This document shows, piece by piece, positions 1 through 9,046 of a stretch of 64,000 nt of DNA (its first letter is position 1; each line of letters starts with the position of its first letter). The notes under the pieces are model-generated. The model was not told the DNA's origin, ran no database searches, and was given only the letters and a program-made list of their open reading frames with translations. The DNA lies in assembly GCA_017849455.1 (NCBI GenBank), contig JAFIGX010000024.1, forward strand, positions 124,001-188,000. Reading direction: 5' to 3'. This DNA is from Pseudobacter sp. Its GTDB lineage: Bacteria; Bacteroidota; Bacteroidia; Chitinophagales; Chitinophagaceae. A program made the translations under genes and the position numbers.

Positions 1-1
1 G

Positions 2-355
2 AGCCTGTATTTGATGGTGCATCCTTTCATGCCGGCTTATCGAGCAGGTGGATTCCAGGTCTATGCCGGCCCGTACTTCGGGCTCCTGATCAATGCAAGT
101 ATCCAGCGCAAGACAGCGGGTGGGGGATTGGAAACGGATAAAAGCATATTCGGGAATGCCCTTTCCCCGGGCGGCCATTCCCAGAAACTGGATGCAGGCA
201 TCGCCGCCGGGCTGGAATATGAATGGAAGAACGGTCTTACGATTGGGGTGAATTATCGCAGAGGGCTGATCGGTATCCTGGAAGATCCCCGTATTCAGAC
301 CAGGAAAAAGATCTATAACCAGGATATATCTGTTTCCATAGGGTACAAATTCTGA
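2..355 (+). CDS. Outer-membrane beta-barrel protein, C-terminal part
   Basis: Open reading frame cut by the left edge; codons are readable from base 2, so the true start lies upstream. The visible 117 residues alternate polar and hydrophobic positions, as transmembrane beta strands do (for example VYAGPYFGLL and GLEYEWKNGLTIGVNYRRGL). The protein ends SVSIGYKF*, the aromatic C-terminal residue typical of outer-membrane barrels. This fits the PorT-like or OMP_b-brl_2 group common in Bacteroidota; the ligand is unknown. It converges on the next gene, with a hairpin between them. Confidence 0.7.
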   Translation, partial: SLYLMVHPFMPAYRAGGFQVYAGPYFGLLINASIQRKTAGGGLETDKSIFGNALSPGGHSQKLDAGIAAGLEYEWKNGLTIGVNYRRGLIGILEDPRIQTRKKIYNQDISVSIGYKF

Positions 356-403
356 TCCCTGGAAAAATGCGGAAGACGGGCACCCGATGATAGCAAAAAG
401 GAA

Positions 404-425
404 GGCCTCTCTGGAAAGAGAGGCC
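404..425. terminator. Hairpin between convergent genes
   Basis: A 9-bp perfect stem (GGCCTCTCT / AGAGAGGCC) closes a GGAA loop. On the minus strand the stem is followed by CTTCCTTTTT, so it most plausibly ends the small secreted-protein gene; on the plus strand only a weak T-stretch follows. Probably bidirectional at best. Confidence 0.55.
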
Positions 426-478
426 GATTTGATCCATGATAATTAACACAAAGTCGATAAAACTATTTGGGAGAAATG

Positions 479-808
479 TTAAGAGGGTTTCTTCTGGGTG
501 CTTACAAACTTTCTGTAGTAGTCCATATTCTTGTTGTAGGATTCCTGTTCCCGGGACGAGATCTTCAGACCTGCTTTGGGCTTCAACTGAAAGAAAACCG
601 AATCTTTTTTCTGTCTCAGGTCGATGTAATAATTGCCTGAATTTACTTTCGAATTGAAGTCCTGCTGCGTAAGGACCTGCTGTTTTTCGTCCTGGTACTT
701 TGCATGGCTCTTGTCGGCTTTTTTAATTTCCTGACAGGAAGCGCCATAGCAAAGGGAGGTCACCATAAGCACCATAGGGAGCATTACTTTGAGGGACAAC
801 CTTTTCAT
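479..808 (-). CDS. Small secreted protein of unknown function
   Basis: 109 residues starting with a clear signal peptide (charged MKRLSLK, then a hydrophobic stretch ending near GASC). The Cys after GAS could be a relaxed lipobox, so it may be a lipoprotein, but the motif is not canonical. The mature part is charged and rich in Lys, Gln and Asp, with no domain I recognise. It lies downstream of the efflux pump gene on the same strand, 124 bases away, and ends at the 404-425 hairpin. No functional link to the pump can be shown. Confidence 0.6.
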   Translation of the reverse strand: MKRLSLKVMLPMVLMVTSLCYGASCQEIKKADKSHAKYQDEKQQVLTQQDFNSKVNSGNYYIDLRQKKDSVFFQLKPKAGLKISSREQESYNKNMDYYRKFVSTQKKPS

Positions 809-932
809 GAATAGATATTTAAATGAACAAATGAAGTGAACCTCCGGGTACGTTCACCGCACCTCGATGCAGTCCATATTCATTATTAAAACTGAAAAAG
901 GCTGTATGCTCCTACTCCGGGAGGATATTTTT

Positions 933-3900
933 TTAGACCCGGCTCTTTTTCTTCTCTATCCAATAATAGAGTGGGGGAATTACTACGGGGGTAAATAATA
1001 AGGTGAAGGTCAGTCCGCCGATGATAACGGTTGCCAGTGGGCGCTGCACATCGGAGCCGATACCTGTGCTGATGGCCGCCGGTACCAGGCCAATGATCGC
1101 TACCATCAGCATCATCATAGTGGCTTTGAATTGGTCTACGGACACTTTTTGCACGGATGCCCTTAATGTAAGCGGAGATTTATACATTTCCCGGTTCAGG
1201 GCAGAGACCAGCAACACCCCGGCCATAACGGAAATACCGAAAATGGAGACGAAGCCCACCCCGGCAGATACATTGAAATGGTATCCCCGCATGAACAGGG
1301 CAATGATGCCTCCAGCCAAAGCCACCAGGATGCAACTCATCGTAACAAAAGTATGTTTCATGCTTTTGAACAGCATGAAAAGGAAAACGAATACGATCAC
1401 TACCGTCAGCGGAATGGTCAGGGATAATTGTTTGCCGGCCCTTTCCAGATTCTCGTATTGACCGCCATATATGATATTGTAGCCTTTGGACACATGTACC
1501 TGGTCGCCGATCTTATCCTGTAACTCTGCTACAAATGTGCCCTGGTCGCGGCCGCGCACATTGGTGCGGACCGTTACCATCCGTTTCCCGTCGATCCGGT
1601 AAATATTGGTTTGCCCGTCTATGAACTGGATATTCGCCAGTTGCTCCATAGGGATCAGGGCGCCGGTAGCTGAAGGCACCTGCAGGTTACTGATGGCTTC
1701 CACCGTACTCCGGTTCTCAGGCAAATAGCGGATAACGATATCGTAGCGTTTCGTGCCATCATACAGCGTGCCGATGGGCTTGCCTCCAATGGCAGCTTCG
1801 ATCATGGCCTGGATATCGCTCACATTGATGCCGAATCGCGCAGCATTCTCGCGGTTGATATTGATGGCCAATTGCGCCTGCGTTCCTTCCTGTTCTATAT
1901 TTACCGAAGCCGAGCCCTTGGTAGATTTTACAATTACGGCAATGCTATCGGCTTTCTTTCGCATCATTTCCAGGTCATCACCCACAACGGAAATGGCCAG
2001 GTCGGCCGCACTGCCCGTTACGATCTCCATTACCTGGTCGATGATCGGCTGGCCTGAATTGAATGAAGCGCCGGGAATATTCCTTTCCAGGTCTGCCTGT
2101 ATCCGTCTGACCAGTTCTTTCTTCGTGATGGTATCGCTCCATAACTTATAATCCTTCAATCCTACCAGTATCTCCGTACGGTTAGTCGGGAAGGGGTCGG
2201 TGCCATCATCATTGCGGCCTGTTTGTGTGATCACATATCTTACCGCGGGATACCTGGAAATGATCTCCCTTATTTTGGGCGCGATCTTCGCATTTTCCTG
2301 GATCGTTACACCTGCCGGCAGGAATGAACGCATGAAAATGGAGCCTTCATCGAGCTCCGGCAGGAACTCCGTTCCAAGCTTCGTGCCCATCCCGATCAAA
2401 ACTATTACCACCAGGCCCGCAACGATCACTGTTTGTTTATGGAACCGCAGGAAGAAATTAAGGGAGTTCTTATAAGAGTGTTCGAAGAAATCAAGTACGG
2501 GGTTTTTTTGGGCTTTCATAGGCTTCTCCGATGAAAGCGCTTTTTTATAGGCAAATGAGATCAACACGGGGATCAGTGTGAGGGCGCAGATCATAGCCCC
2601 TATCACTGCAAAGGCCAGTGTCAAAGCCATTGGAGAGAAGAGTTTTCCTTCCACCCTTGTCATCAGCAGGATGGGCGTATAGGCCAGTATGATGATGGTT
2701 ACGGAGAAGAAGATCTCTCTTCCTACTTCCTGTGCTGCCGCTAAGGTGATACCAACGATGCCATGCTGTTTTTCCTGCGGGGCGGCATTCCGGTATCGTC
2801 TTATCAGGTGCTCGGCCATCACGCAGGCGCCATCCACGATGATCCCGAAATCGATGGCGCCCAGCGAGAGCAGATTGGCGGGGATCCCCGTCAGCCGCAT
2901 CAGTATGAAAGCGAATAGCAGGGAAAAAGGAATGGTGGCAGTAACGACCAGGGCCGACCGGACACTGCCCAGGAAGAAAACAAGGATGATCACAACGATG
3001 CTGACGCCCAGGAACAGGGTATGGGATACGGTTTCCAGTGAATGGTCGATCAGGAAACTTCTATCGTATAACACGCGGAGCTTGACGCCCTCCGGCAGTT
3101 CCGTTTCACTGATGTCCTTCATCTTCGCTTTGAGCGCTTTCAGCACTTCACTGGGATTTTGCCCACGACGCAGGAGAATGATACCTTCCGGTGATCCTAC
3201 CTTATCGATCCTTTCATCAGGCAGGGAGTAACCCAATACGCCGGACGGCGGGGGCGGGGTAATTTCAACAGTTGCTATATCCTTTATGTAAACAGGTGTT
3301 CCGTTCACCGCCGTGAGCACGATATTCTGCAGGTCTTTCTCCGATTTGACGGCGCCTAATCCACGCACTGCAAAACCTTGTCCGCCCCGTTCGATCACAT
3401 TCCCTCCTGTATTCAGGTTGTTCTTCCCCACGGCATCGATCACGGCCTGCAGCGTGAGATTATATTTTCGAAGCTTATCGGGTGAAGTAAGGATATGGAA
3501 CTGCTTCATGGGGCCGCCGAAAGTGGTGACATCTGCAATACCCGGTACCTGCAAAATAGCCGGGCGTATCACCCAGTCCTGCAGGTCCCTCAGTTGCATG
3601 GGCGTAAAATTATCGGGGGCTTCCACCACATAACGATAGATCTCTCCAACGGCGGTGGTCAATGGAGCCAGTTCGGGCGTAACGCCCTCCGGCAGTGAAA
3701 GTGATGATATCCGCTCGATGACCTGCTGGCGGGCAAAGTAATCATCTGTTCCATCCTGGAAAGTCAATTGTACTACCGATAGCCCGAAAATGGTGCGGCT
3801 CCTTCTGTCGAGTACTCTCGGCACATTATTCAATGCCCGCTCTATCGGGATGGTCACCTGTTGTTCCACCTCTTCGGCAGCACGGCCGTCGAAGGGAGCT

Positions 3901-4049
3901 ACTATAATAACATTGGTATCCGCGATATCGGGATAGGCTTCAATTTTAAGTTGAGTAAAGCACCAGTAACCGATGCCCGACAATACAATGGCCGCAATAA
4001 TGACGGCCCAACGATTACGTAAGGAGAATATGAGGATATTCCGGATCAT
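933..4049 (-). CDS. CzcA/CusA-family RND heavy-metal efflux pump
   Basis: 1038 residues, the usual size for the inner-membrane RND pump of a tripartite metal efflux system, which drives export by proton antiport. The heavy-metal subgroup is supported by DFGIIVDGACVMAE in the fourth membrane helix: D400, D406 and E413 match the D/D/E proton-relay triad known from CzcA (402/408/415). N-terminal helix at about 12-31, then a large periplasmic porter region, helices at about 340-500, a second periplasmic region and a C-terminal helix bundle. It is the last gene of a four-gene operon and its ATG overlaps the preceding stop by four bases. The D/D/E triad suggests divalent metals (Co/Zn/Cd) more than Cu/Ag, but the ion cannot be read with certainty. 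Confidence 0.93.
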   Translation of the reverse strand: MIRNILIFSLRNRWAVIIAAIVLSGIGYWCFTQLKIEAYPDIADTNVIIVAPFDGRAAEEVEQQVTIPIERALNNVPRVLDRRSRTIFGLSVVQLTFQDGTDDYFARQQVIERISSLSLPEGVTPELAPLTTAVGEIYRYVVEAPDNFTPMQLRDLQDWVIRPAILQVPGIADVTTFGGPMKQFHILTSPDKLRKYNLTLQAVIDAVGKNNLNTGGNVIERGGQGFAVRGLGAVKSEKDLQNIVLTAVNGTPVYIKDIATVEITPPPPSGVLGYSLPDERIDKVGSPEGIILLRRGQNPSEVLKALKAKMKDISETELPEGVKLRVLYDRSFLIDHSLETVSHTLFLGVSIVVIILVFFLGSVRSALVVTATIPFSLLFAFILMRLTGIPANLLSLGAIDFGIIVDGACVMAEHLIRRYRNAAPQEKQHGIVGITLAAAQEVGREIFFSVTIIILAYTPILLMTRVEGKLFSPMALTLAFAVIGAMICALTLIPVLISFAYKKALSSEKPMKAQKNPVLDFFEHSYKNSLNFFLRFHKQTVIVAGLVVIVLIGMGTKLGTEFLPELDEGSIFMRSFLPAGVTIQENAKIAPKIREIISRYPAVRYVITQTGRNDDGTDPFPTNRTEILVGLKDYKLWSDTITKKELVRRIQADLERNIPGASFNSGQPIIDQVMEIVTGSAADLAISVVGDDLEMMRKKADSIAVIVKSTKGSASVNIEQEGTQAQLAININRENAARFGINVSDIQAMIEAAIGGKPIGTLYDGTKRYDIVIRYLPENRSTVEAISNLQVPSATGALIPMEQLANIQFIDGQTNIYRIDGKRMVTVRTNVRGRDQGTFVAELQDKIGDQVHVSKGYNIIYGGQYENLERAGKQLSLTIPLTVVIVFVFLFMLFKSMKHTFVTMSCILVALAGGIIALFMRGYHFNVSAGVGFVSIFGISVMAGVLLVSALNREMYKSPLTLRASVQKVSVDQFKATMMMLMVAIIGLVPAAISTGIGSDVQRPLATVIIGGLTFTLLFTPVVIPPLYYWIEKKKSRV

Positions 4050-4351
4050 GCTTCAAATGGATCTACGTGGTGTGTAATAATAAAACCTCCCTTATAGGTT
4101 TCCCTTAGTTTCTTCAAGGCATCTATCACTTTGGCATCTTCATCGATGAAGGTGATCATCATGGGAGGCTCATCGAAAGAAAACATTTCATTGGGCCTTT
4201 TCATTTGCTGATTGGCGCCAAATCCCATTACGCCCTTGTAGGCCGTGGCCCCTTTGATATTATTGAGCAGGAGGAACTGCATGATGTATTCGAAGAGCGG
4301 ACGATCGTTGAACAGATCTTCCTTGTCTATGAATATTTGTGCCTGAAGCAT
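4046..4351 (-). CDS. DUF190 PII-like protein in efflux operon
   Basis: 101 residues matching the DUF190 family: an N-terminal beta strand (MLQAQIFIDKED), then the diagnostic GATAYKGVMGFGA loop, a strand with a paired hydrophobic segment (PPMMITFIDEDAKV) and a C-terminal strand (GGFIITHHV). DUF190 proteins have the trimeric ferredoxin-like fold of PII and CutA proteins. No signal peptide, so cytoplasmic. It sits between adaptor and pump genes, with a 12-base gap upstream and an ATGA overlap with the pump. A role in sensing metal or ligand for the pump is plausible but inferred. Confidence 0.82.
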   Translation of the reverse strand: MLQAQIFIDKEDLFNDRPLFEYIMQFLLLNNIKGATAYKGVMGFGANQQMKRPNEMFSFDEPPMMITFIDEDAKVIDALKKLRETYKGGFIITHHVDPFEA

Positions 4352-4363
4352 CGATTAAGATTT

Positions 4364-5425
4364 TTAATATCCGAATGAGATACCTTTCAATTGCATGGCC
4401 CCACTGGTGACCACTTCATTACCTTCCTTCAATCCACTGAAGATGATAAACCTGTCGTTCACCTGTGGCCCGGTCAGCACTTCTTTCCTTTCGAAAGAAT
4501 TGTCGGTACGTTTTACAAATACATAGTTCCTGCCCTGAACGGTAATAAGGGCGGACCTCGGGATCGACAGGCTATTCCCTTCATTGACGCCGAAGCGGAC
4601 GATGGCGAACATACCTGCCCGGAGCTTATTGGGGTTGTTCAGGATCCCTATGCGCAGTTTCACCATCCGGGTGATATTATCGACCACTTCACCAATGTCT
4701 TCGATGGCGCCGGTAAAAACTTCATTGGGGAAGGAGGTGAACTGCAATTGGCAGGTGCTTCCTTCTTTCACTTTGGTGACCTGGTTCTCCGGCATATCGC
4801 AGATGATCCAGGTCTTGTTGGGTTTGGCATTCACCAATGCCTGCGGATCGAGGCCGGCCAGTTTCAATTTGGATTCATGTTCTATGATCGCTGTTTTTTC
4901 ATTGGCCAGTTCTGTTTGTGCAATGGCCATATCTGTTTGTGCGGTGATCAGGTCGGTCTTTGCATCGGACACATCTTTCCCGGTGCCAGCCCCATGCTGT
5001 GCCAGGTCGGTAAAGCGTTCCAGTTCGATCTGCTTCTGGTTGGCGATGGCTTTTTTCTGCTGGATAATATTCCCTTTCTGCCGGATATTCATGATATGCT
5101 GTAACAGTGCCGTATAGTTGGCAGTAAGCTCAGGATTATCGAACAACACGAGGTTCTGTTCAAGATTCTCGCTCGACCGGACAACAGTAGCTACCACACG
5201 GGCGGGAGCCGTTAGTTCTGCATTCAGATCGCTTTTGGTAACGGGCGTTGTTTTGAAAAAGCCAAGTGTTATACTATCGGGTGGGAATTGAATGACCCTC
5301 CCGCTGTCTTCCACCACGGGTTTGCCGGATGGTGGATCTGTTTTTTTAGCTTTATCATGCGACCCGCAGGATATGGCAATCCATGATATGCCGGTAAATA
5401 AGATGAAGAAGGCTGATCTTTTCAT
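4364..5425 (-). CDS. Periplasmic adaptor (membrane fusion protein) of efflux system
   Basis: 353 residues. Hydrophobic leader ending AISC at Cys 20, a plausible lipobox, so likely tethered to the inner membrane facing the periplasm. Next come a barrel-sandwich half, a central coiled-coil hairpin (about 100-180, rich in Gln, Glu, Lys and Ala), the second half with a beta-barrel (about 205-275) and a membrane-proximal domain ending GAMQLKGISFGY. This is the CusB/CzcB layout, linking pump to outer-membrane channel. There is no Met-rich N-terminal metal site of the CusB type. Nine bases separate it from the channel gene. Confidence 0.88.
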   Translation of the reverse strand: MKRSAFFILFTGISWIAISCGSHDKAKKTDPPSGKPVVEDSGRVIQFPPDSITLGFFKTTPVTKSDLNAELTAPARVVATVVRSSENLEQNLVLFDNPELTANYTALLQHIMNIRQKGNIIQQKKAIANQKQIELERFTDLAQHGAGTGKDVSDAKTDLITAQTDMAIAQTELANEKTAIIEHESKLKLAGLDPQALVNAKPNKTWIICDMPENQVTKVKEGSTCQLQFTSFPNEVFTGAIEDIGEVVDNITRMVKLRIGILNNPNKLRAGMFAIVRFGVNEGNSLSIPRSALITVQGRNYVFVKRTDNSFERKEVLTGPQVNDRFIIFSGLKEGNEVVTSGAMQLKGISFGY

Positions 5426-5433
5426 TTGACTGA

Positions 5434-6684
5434 TTATAGTTGGTTGATCAATCCGGTTACGTTCAATAATTGCAGATAGCTTTTCCGGTAATTGTATAAC
5501 GCTTCATAGTACATTTTCTGTGTATCGAACCAGGTACGCTGCGCATCGAGGAAATCGATAATGGTGGTCCCGCCTCTCGTATAGGCATATCTGACAGATT
5601 GCAATACCTGTTCTGCTTTTTCCAGGATGCTCTTGTATTTCTCCACCGTTTCCCGGTTCAATTGCCAGGAATGCCAGCTTGTTTGCACTTCTGTTTGCAC
5701 CTGTTGTTTCAAAGCCGATAAGGATTGTTCCGATTGCTGCAGTTGTACTTTCGACTTCCTGATCTCTCCCTGGTTGCGGCTGAATACCGGAAGATCGATC
5801 GTTCCGAAGAAACCGAAATATTGAATGGTGTTCTGTGGGTTCCAGATGAGACCCAGTTCAGGCACAGGGTTGGCCAAAGAACGCTGGAGCCGGATATTGC
5901 TTTTGGCTACGTCGATGGTCGATTGTGCGGCCTGCAGGTCGGGGCGCTGATGATACGATAAGCTGATCAGGCTGTCCAATTCCTGTTGCAGGTCCAGTGA
6001 AATGACGGGGTCCTTTTCGTCGATCCCCAAATTATCGGTGCTGCCTGTGATCAGTTTCAGGTTCTGCAGCTCGTTCTTATAATTCTGTTCGGCATTTTTC
6101 AATTGCAGTACGTATTGTTCCAGCAATAATTGAGTACGGGCCAGTTCACTGGAACTGATCACCTGGTTTTTCAACCGTATTTCCTGTATTTTGACAAGGC
6201 TGTCTATATTGATCTTTGCTTCCTGGATGAGGTCGAGGTTGACCTTGTTGATCCAGACGTCCAGCCATTTATTGCCGGCCGCCGATAATATGTTCCGCTC
6301 TGCATCTGCATAGACCTTTTCCGTAACGGTCACATTTTTTGTAGCTACATCCAGTTTATATTTCCGCTGGCCTGAAACCTGGAACTGTTTCGTCAATTGC
6401 CACCATACCTGGCGGTTGCGTGGATTATAGAATTTGGTGTCAGGCACGAAATTTTTCTCATTCATCAACTGCAGGGTCTGGTTATTCAAAACAGGGTTGG
6501 GCCTTAACCCGGCACTCACCACATCGCCCTGGGCAATAGCAGTGTTCAGTTGTACCGGCTTCAAGAATGGGCTATTGCTTTTGGCTGCCGATAAAGCCTG
6601 TTGCAAGGTTAAACGGGTTTGCGCCTGCATGGAGGTCAACAACCCGGCCATACATAAAATGATCAGAAGGAGATTCTTTTGCAT
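5434..6684 (-). CDS. TolC-family outer-membrane efflux channel
   Basis: About 416 residues from the chosen ATG. Signal peptide MQKNLLLIILCMAG...MQAQ, then two OEP repeats of long amphipathic helices (LTLQQALSAAKSNSP at the start; QVQTEVQTSWHSWQLNRE and LQSVRYAYTRGGTTIIDFLD in the second half), typical of TolC/CusC/CzcC. It forms the outer-membrane channel for the pump and adaptor encoded next. First gene of the operon. Start choice: ATG at 6684 puts the signal peptide at the N-terminus and has an A-rich upstream stretch; an in-frame ATG at 6723 would add 13 residues and cannot be excluded. Confidence 0.88.
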   Translation of the reverse strand: MQKNLLLIILCMAGLLTSMQAQTRLTLQQALSAAKSNSPFLKPVQLNTAIAQGDVVSAGLRPNPVLNNQTLQLMNEKNFVPDTKFYNPRNRQVWWQLTKQFQVSGQRKYKLDVATKNVTVTEKVYADAERNILSAAGNKWLDVWINKVNLDLIQEAKINIDSLVKIQEIRLKNQVISSSELARTQLLLEQYVLQLKNAEQNYKNELQNLKLITGSTDNLGIDEKDPVISLDLQQELDSLISLSYHQRPDLQAAQSTIDVAKSNIRLQRSLANPVPELGLIWNPQNTIQYFGFFGTIDLPVFSRNQGEIRKSKVQLQQSEQSLSALKQQVQTEVQTSWHSWQLNRETVEKYKSILEKAEQVLQSVRYAYTRGGTTIIDFLDAQRTWFDTQKMYYEALYNYRKSYLQLLNVTGLINQL

Positions 6685-6810
6685 TCCTTTCAATTCATTT
6701 ATTTTTTGGGTTATAATACTCATAATCAATTCACCACCCCTACGGGTGTAATTGCCTCAGCCTTATAAATGGATTTTTTGCGCAGATCAAGTGCGTCGGA
6801 TAGCGTACAA

Positions 6811-6833
6811 CAAAAGTAGCATAATCAAAATTA
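6811..6833 (-). promoter_or_regulatory. Candidate -7 boxes of the efflux operon
   Basis: Read on the minus strand, two copies of the Bacteroidota -7 element TAnnTTTG occur: TAATTTTG (6826-6833) and TACTTTTG (6811-6818). A good -33 TTTG is not evident at the usual 19-21 bp; only TTTC is near for the upstream copy. Apart from these and the palindrome at 6987-7060, I see nothing in the 6685-7071 gap. Confidence 0.35.
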
Positions 6834-6986
6834 GTATTGACTCGCCCGTTGAAAAACGCCGGGGCAGGGCGGCGCGAAGGTAATCAACGACTTTTTAATA
6901 ATTGAACACCAGGCTATTGATAACGTCTTATTTACAAAAAATATTTTTGTGAAATGAATAGGGGTAGAGAGTAAACGGGTTAAAAA

Positions 6987-7060
6987 GTTTACAGGTTGAT
7001 AAGTTGATAAGGAGGCACCCTCACGCGGGGACCTCCTTGTCAACTTATCAACCTGTAAAC
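6987..7060. repeat. Long palindrome, GGTTGATAAGTTGA family, copy 1
   Basis: Two 29-base arms (6987-7015 and 7032-7060) are reverse complements with one mismatch, separated by 16 bases. The arms contain AGGTTGATAAGTTGATAAGG. The element starts 11 bases after the stop of the minus-strand secreted-protein gene, so it can act as transcription end for the ten-gene operon. Related arms occur at 35260-35343 and 62197-62293. Confidence 0.85.
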
Positions 7061-7071
7061 CTTCCAACCTC

Positions 7072-7599
7072 TCAATATATCTCCGAGAGAAAGGCCTGGA
7101 GCGAAACATTGGGTTTCTGGCCTTTTGGTAACACTACGGTAATACTTGATGTGAGGGTTTCGCCGGGCTGGAGGTTGTAGGCTTCCAGCCTGTTCTTCTT
7201 TTTAAGGATCAGTAATTGTTTACGGAAGACCTCTATCACCATATTCGGCTCCTGTAAGATATCGGAGATACGGTCTTTGGTGTTTCTGCCTACGGCATTA
7301 CTGATATGGATGCGGCCCAGGCAAATATTTTTCGAAAGGTCTATTTCAGAAGCGGTGGCTTTATTCCACACCCCCAGCAGGAATACTTTCGAGAACCTTT
7401 CCTTATTGGTGATGTACCATTCTATATCGCAGGCGGTGAACTCCACGCTGTCTACAAATTTGGGGCGTTGATGGATCACGGAGTAACCGAATTCGACCCC
7501 TTCGAGGTTGATCACCTGGCCGTCTTTGAAGTCCATAAAGCTCTGCGCAAAACCGATCTTTGCGCAGAGGATAAAAATGAGAACTGATAAGCGTTTCAT
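7072..7599 (-). CDS. Secreted protein of unknown function, last gene of the exported-protein operon
   Basis: 175 residues from the ATG at 7599, which begins a clean signal peptide (MKRLSVLIFILCAKIGFAQ). An upstream in-frame start would add 19 residues and overlap the preceding gene, so it is not used. The mature part is mostly beta-prone with no family I recognise. It follows the HExxH protein gene by 29 bases and is the last of ten same-strand genes that all encode exported proteins, so it probably belongs to that system. It ends just before palindrome copy 1. Confidence 0.65.
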   Translation of the reverse strand: MKRLSVLIFILCAKIGFAQSFMDFKDGQVINLEGVEFGYSVIHQRPKFVDSVEFTACDIEWYITNKERFSKVFLLGVWNKATASEIDLSKNICLGRIHISNAVGRNTKDRISDILQEPNMVIEVFRKQLLILKKKNRLEAYNLQPGETLTSSITVVLPKGQKPNVSLQAFLSEIY

Positions 7600-7628
7600 G
7601 TTAGTTGATTTATTGATTGTTTGATGGG

Positions 7629-9035
7629 TTACCAGATGGTGGCCGGTTGCCGGCAATAGGTTTTGATCTTGTCGATGGCTGCCTGCAGCCTGATGGGGTT
7701 GGCAGCGAGATCGGCCTGTACTAAAGTCCGGATGGCATTGCGGTGATTGGTAAAATATTCATTGAATGCACGGGGAACGCGGTCTGGATGCTGGCGGTCA
7801 TGATCGGCCCTGTATTCGGCATCGGACATACCGAAATGTGTTACCAGGTCGAGGAGCGCGAATGGCAGCAGGCTGGACGTTTTACTCGCATCGGCCCTGC
7901 CGGCGGCGGTTTGATTGTATTCTTCCATTTTCAGAGCGAGCCTGTTACAGGAATAGGTCAGGAAACGGTTTCGCCTTCCATCGTGCATGGCAAAGGAAGA
8001 TGCGCCGATAAATGAGAATGCGGTATCCTGGTTGCTGTAGGCATTCTTCCAGTACAATGAATAAAAAGTAGTGGCAGTGGTCTCTGCAAAGAGCAGGTAG
8101 AACCCGGGCACATCGCGCCAGGAGTAGAGATAGATCAGGACAGGGTCGCCATTGGGATAACGAACAATTTGTATCGCTCTTCTTTCATTCAATGTTTTCA
8201 ACGTGTCGAGCCGCCTGGTAGGAATGGTATACAAATCCCGGTTGCCTGCCATGATGGACCTTGCCTCCACAAAAAAGCGGTCTTGCGGACGGGTGAAATC
8301 GGAAAACATCGAATCCATGCCGGCCTGGTTGAGTGTGTATCCATAGAAAGTAGCCAGTCCTTCATTGATCGCCAATTCCTGGTCTCCGAGCAATTCGGTT
8401 ACGGAGTGACTGTTGTCGGCGCCATACGAATAAATGGTAGTTTCCGTGACAGGCCATTTCGTAGCTTCGCCTACCCATTGCGTATGCGAGCTTTCGTGCA
8501 GCACTACTTCATCGATGGCGCGTTCGAGGCCATAGCGGGTTACCTGGTCGATTTCCAGTTGCGTTTCGCCTAAGCCCACCCATCCGATATACCGGCGGGT
8601 GCCCGGATCATAGACATTACTGGCGGCAGGCCATACATAGAATGGAGGGGTCTCAGGCGCGGTGGCGAACATGTGCCGTTTGGCCCCTGAAAATCTCGCG
8701 CTATCGTTCACTAGGTAGTATTCAACATCCACTATCCGGCCCGAATTGTTGAAGACCCTTTCTACCTGCCTGCGGAGTGTGGTGCCGGGTTGCAGCAGAT
8801 TGAAAACATATCGTAACCGGCGCGGAACGATGGAAAGAAAGCGGGCCGTGTTGGTGGCCCTGATCTCAATACTCGAATAGCCGGCAGGCATATTGGTCGT
8901 ATCTCCGGCAACACCGAAGTTGGTATTGATGTATGCACTAGGCCCCACATAGAATATCTTCACGGTCTGTGCCTTGCCGGCGGCAAATACAGAACCGATG
9001 AGGAATACTGTCATTAATATTTTTTTGAATTGCAT
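7629..9035 (-). CDS. Secreted HExxH metallopeptidase-like protein
   Basis: 468 residues with signal peptide (MQFKKILMTVFLIGSVFAAGKAQ). Residues 180-184 are HESSH, the zinc-peptidase motif inside a helix (AIDEVVLHESSHTQWVG). About 40 residues later NEGLATF (E225) offers the third ligand in gluzincin style (HExxH...E). The N-terminal 170 residues are beta-rich; the C-terminal part is helical and may form the rest of the active cleft. The peptidase family cannot be named from sequence alone. It lies 11 bases downstream of the family member ending at 9047. It could process the neighbouring exported proteins, which is inference. Confidence 0.75.
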   Translation of the reverse strand: MQFKKILMTVFLIGSVFAAGKAQTVKIFYVGPSAYINTNFGVAGDTTNMPAGYSSIEIRATNTARFLSIVPRRLRYVFNLLQPGTTLRRQVERVFNNSGRIVDVEYYLVNDSARFSGAKRHMFATAPETPPFYVWPAASNVYDPGTRRYIGWVGLGETQLEIDQVTRYGLERAIDEVVLHESSHTQWVGEATKWPVTETTIYSYGADNSHSVTELLGDQELAINEGLATFYGYTLNQAGMDSMFSDFTRPQDRFFVEARSIMAGNRDLYTIPTRRLDTLKTLNERRAIQIVRYPNGDPVLIYLYSWRDVPGFYLLFAETTATTFYSLYWKNAYSNQDTAFSFIGASSFAMHDGRRNRFLTYSCNRLALKMEEYNQTAAGRADASKTSSLLPFALLDLVTHFGMSDAEYRADHDRQHPDRVPRAFNEYFTNHRNAIRTLVQADLAANPIRLQAAIDKIKTYCRQPATIW

Positions 9036-9046
9036 AGTGGTAAGTT

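Noticed and set aside
6831..7109. 92-codon minus-strand open frame spanning palindrome copy 1
   Set aside because: It overlaps the end of the secreted-protein gene in another frame, its codons come from the palindrome, and it has no domain, signal peptide or sensible start context.
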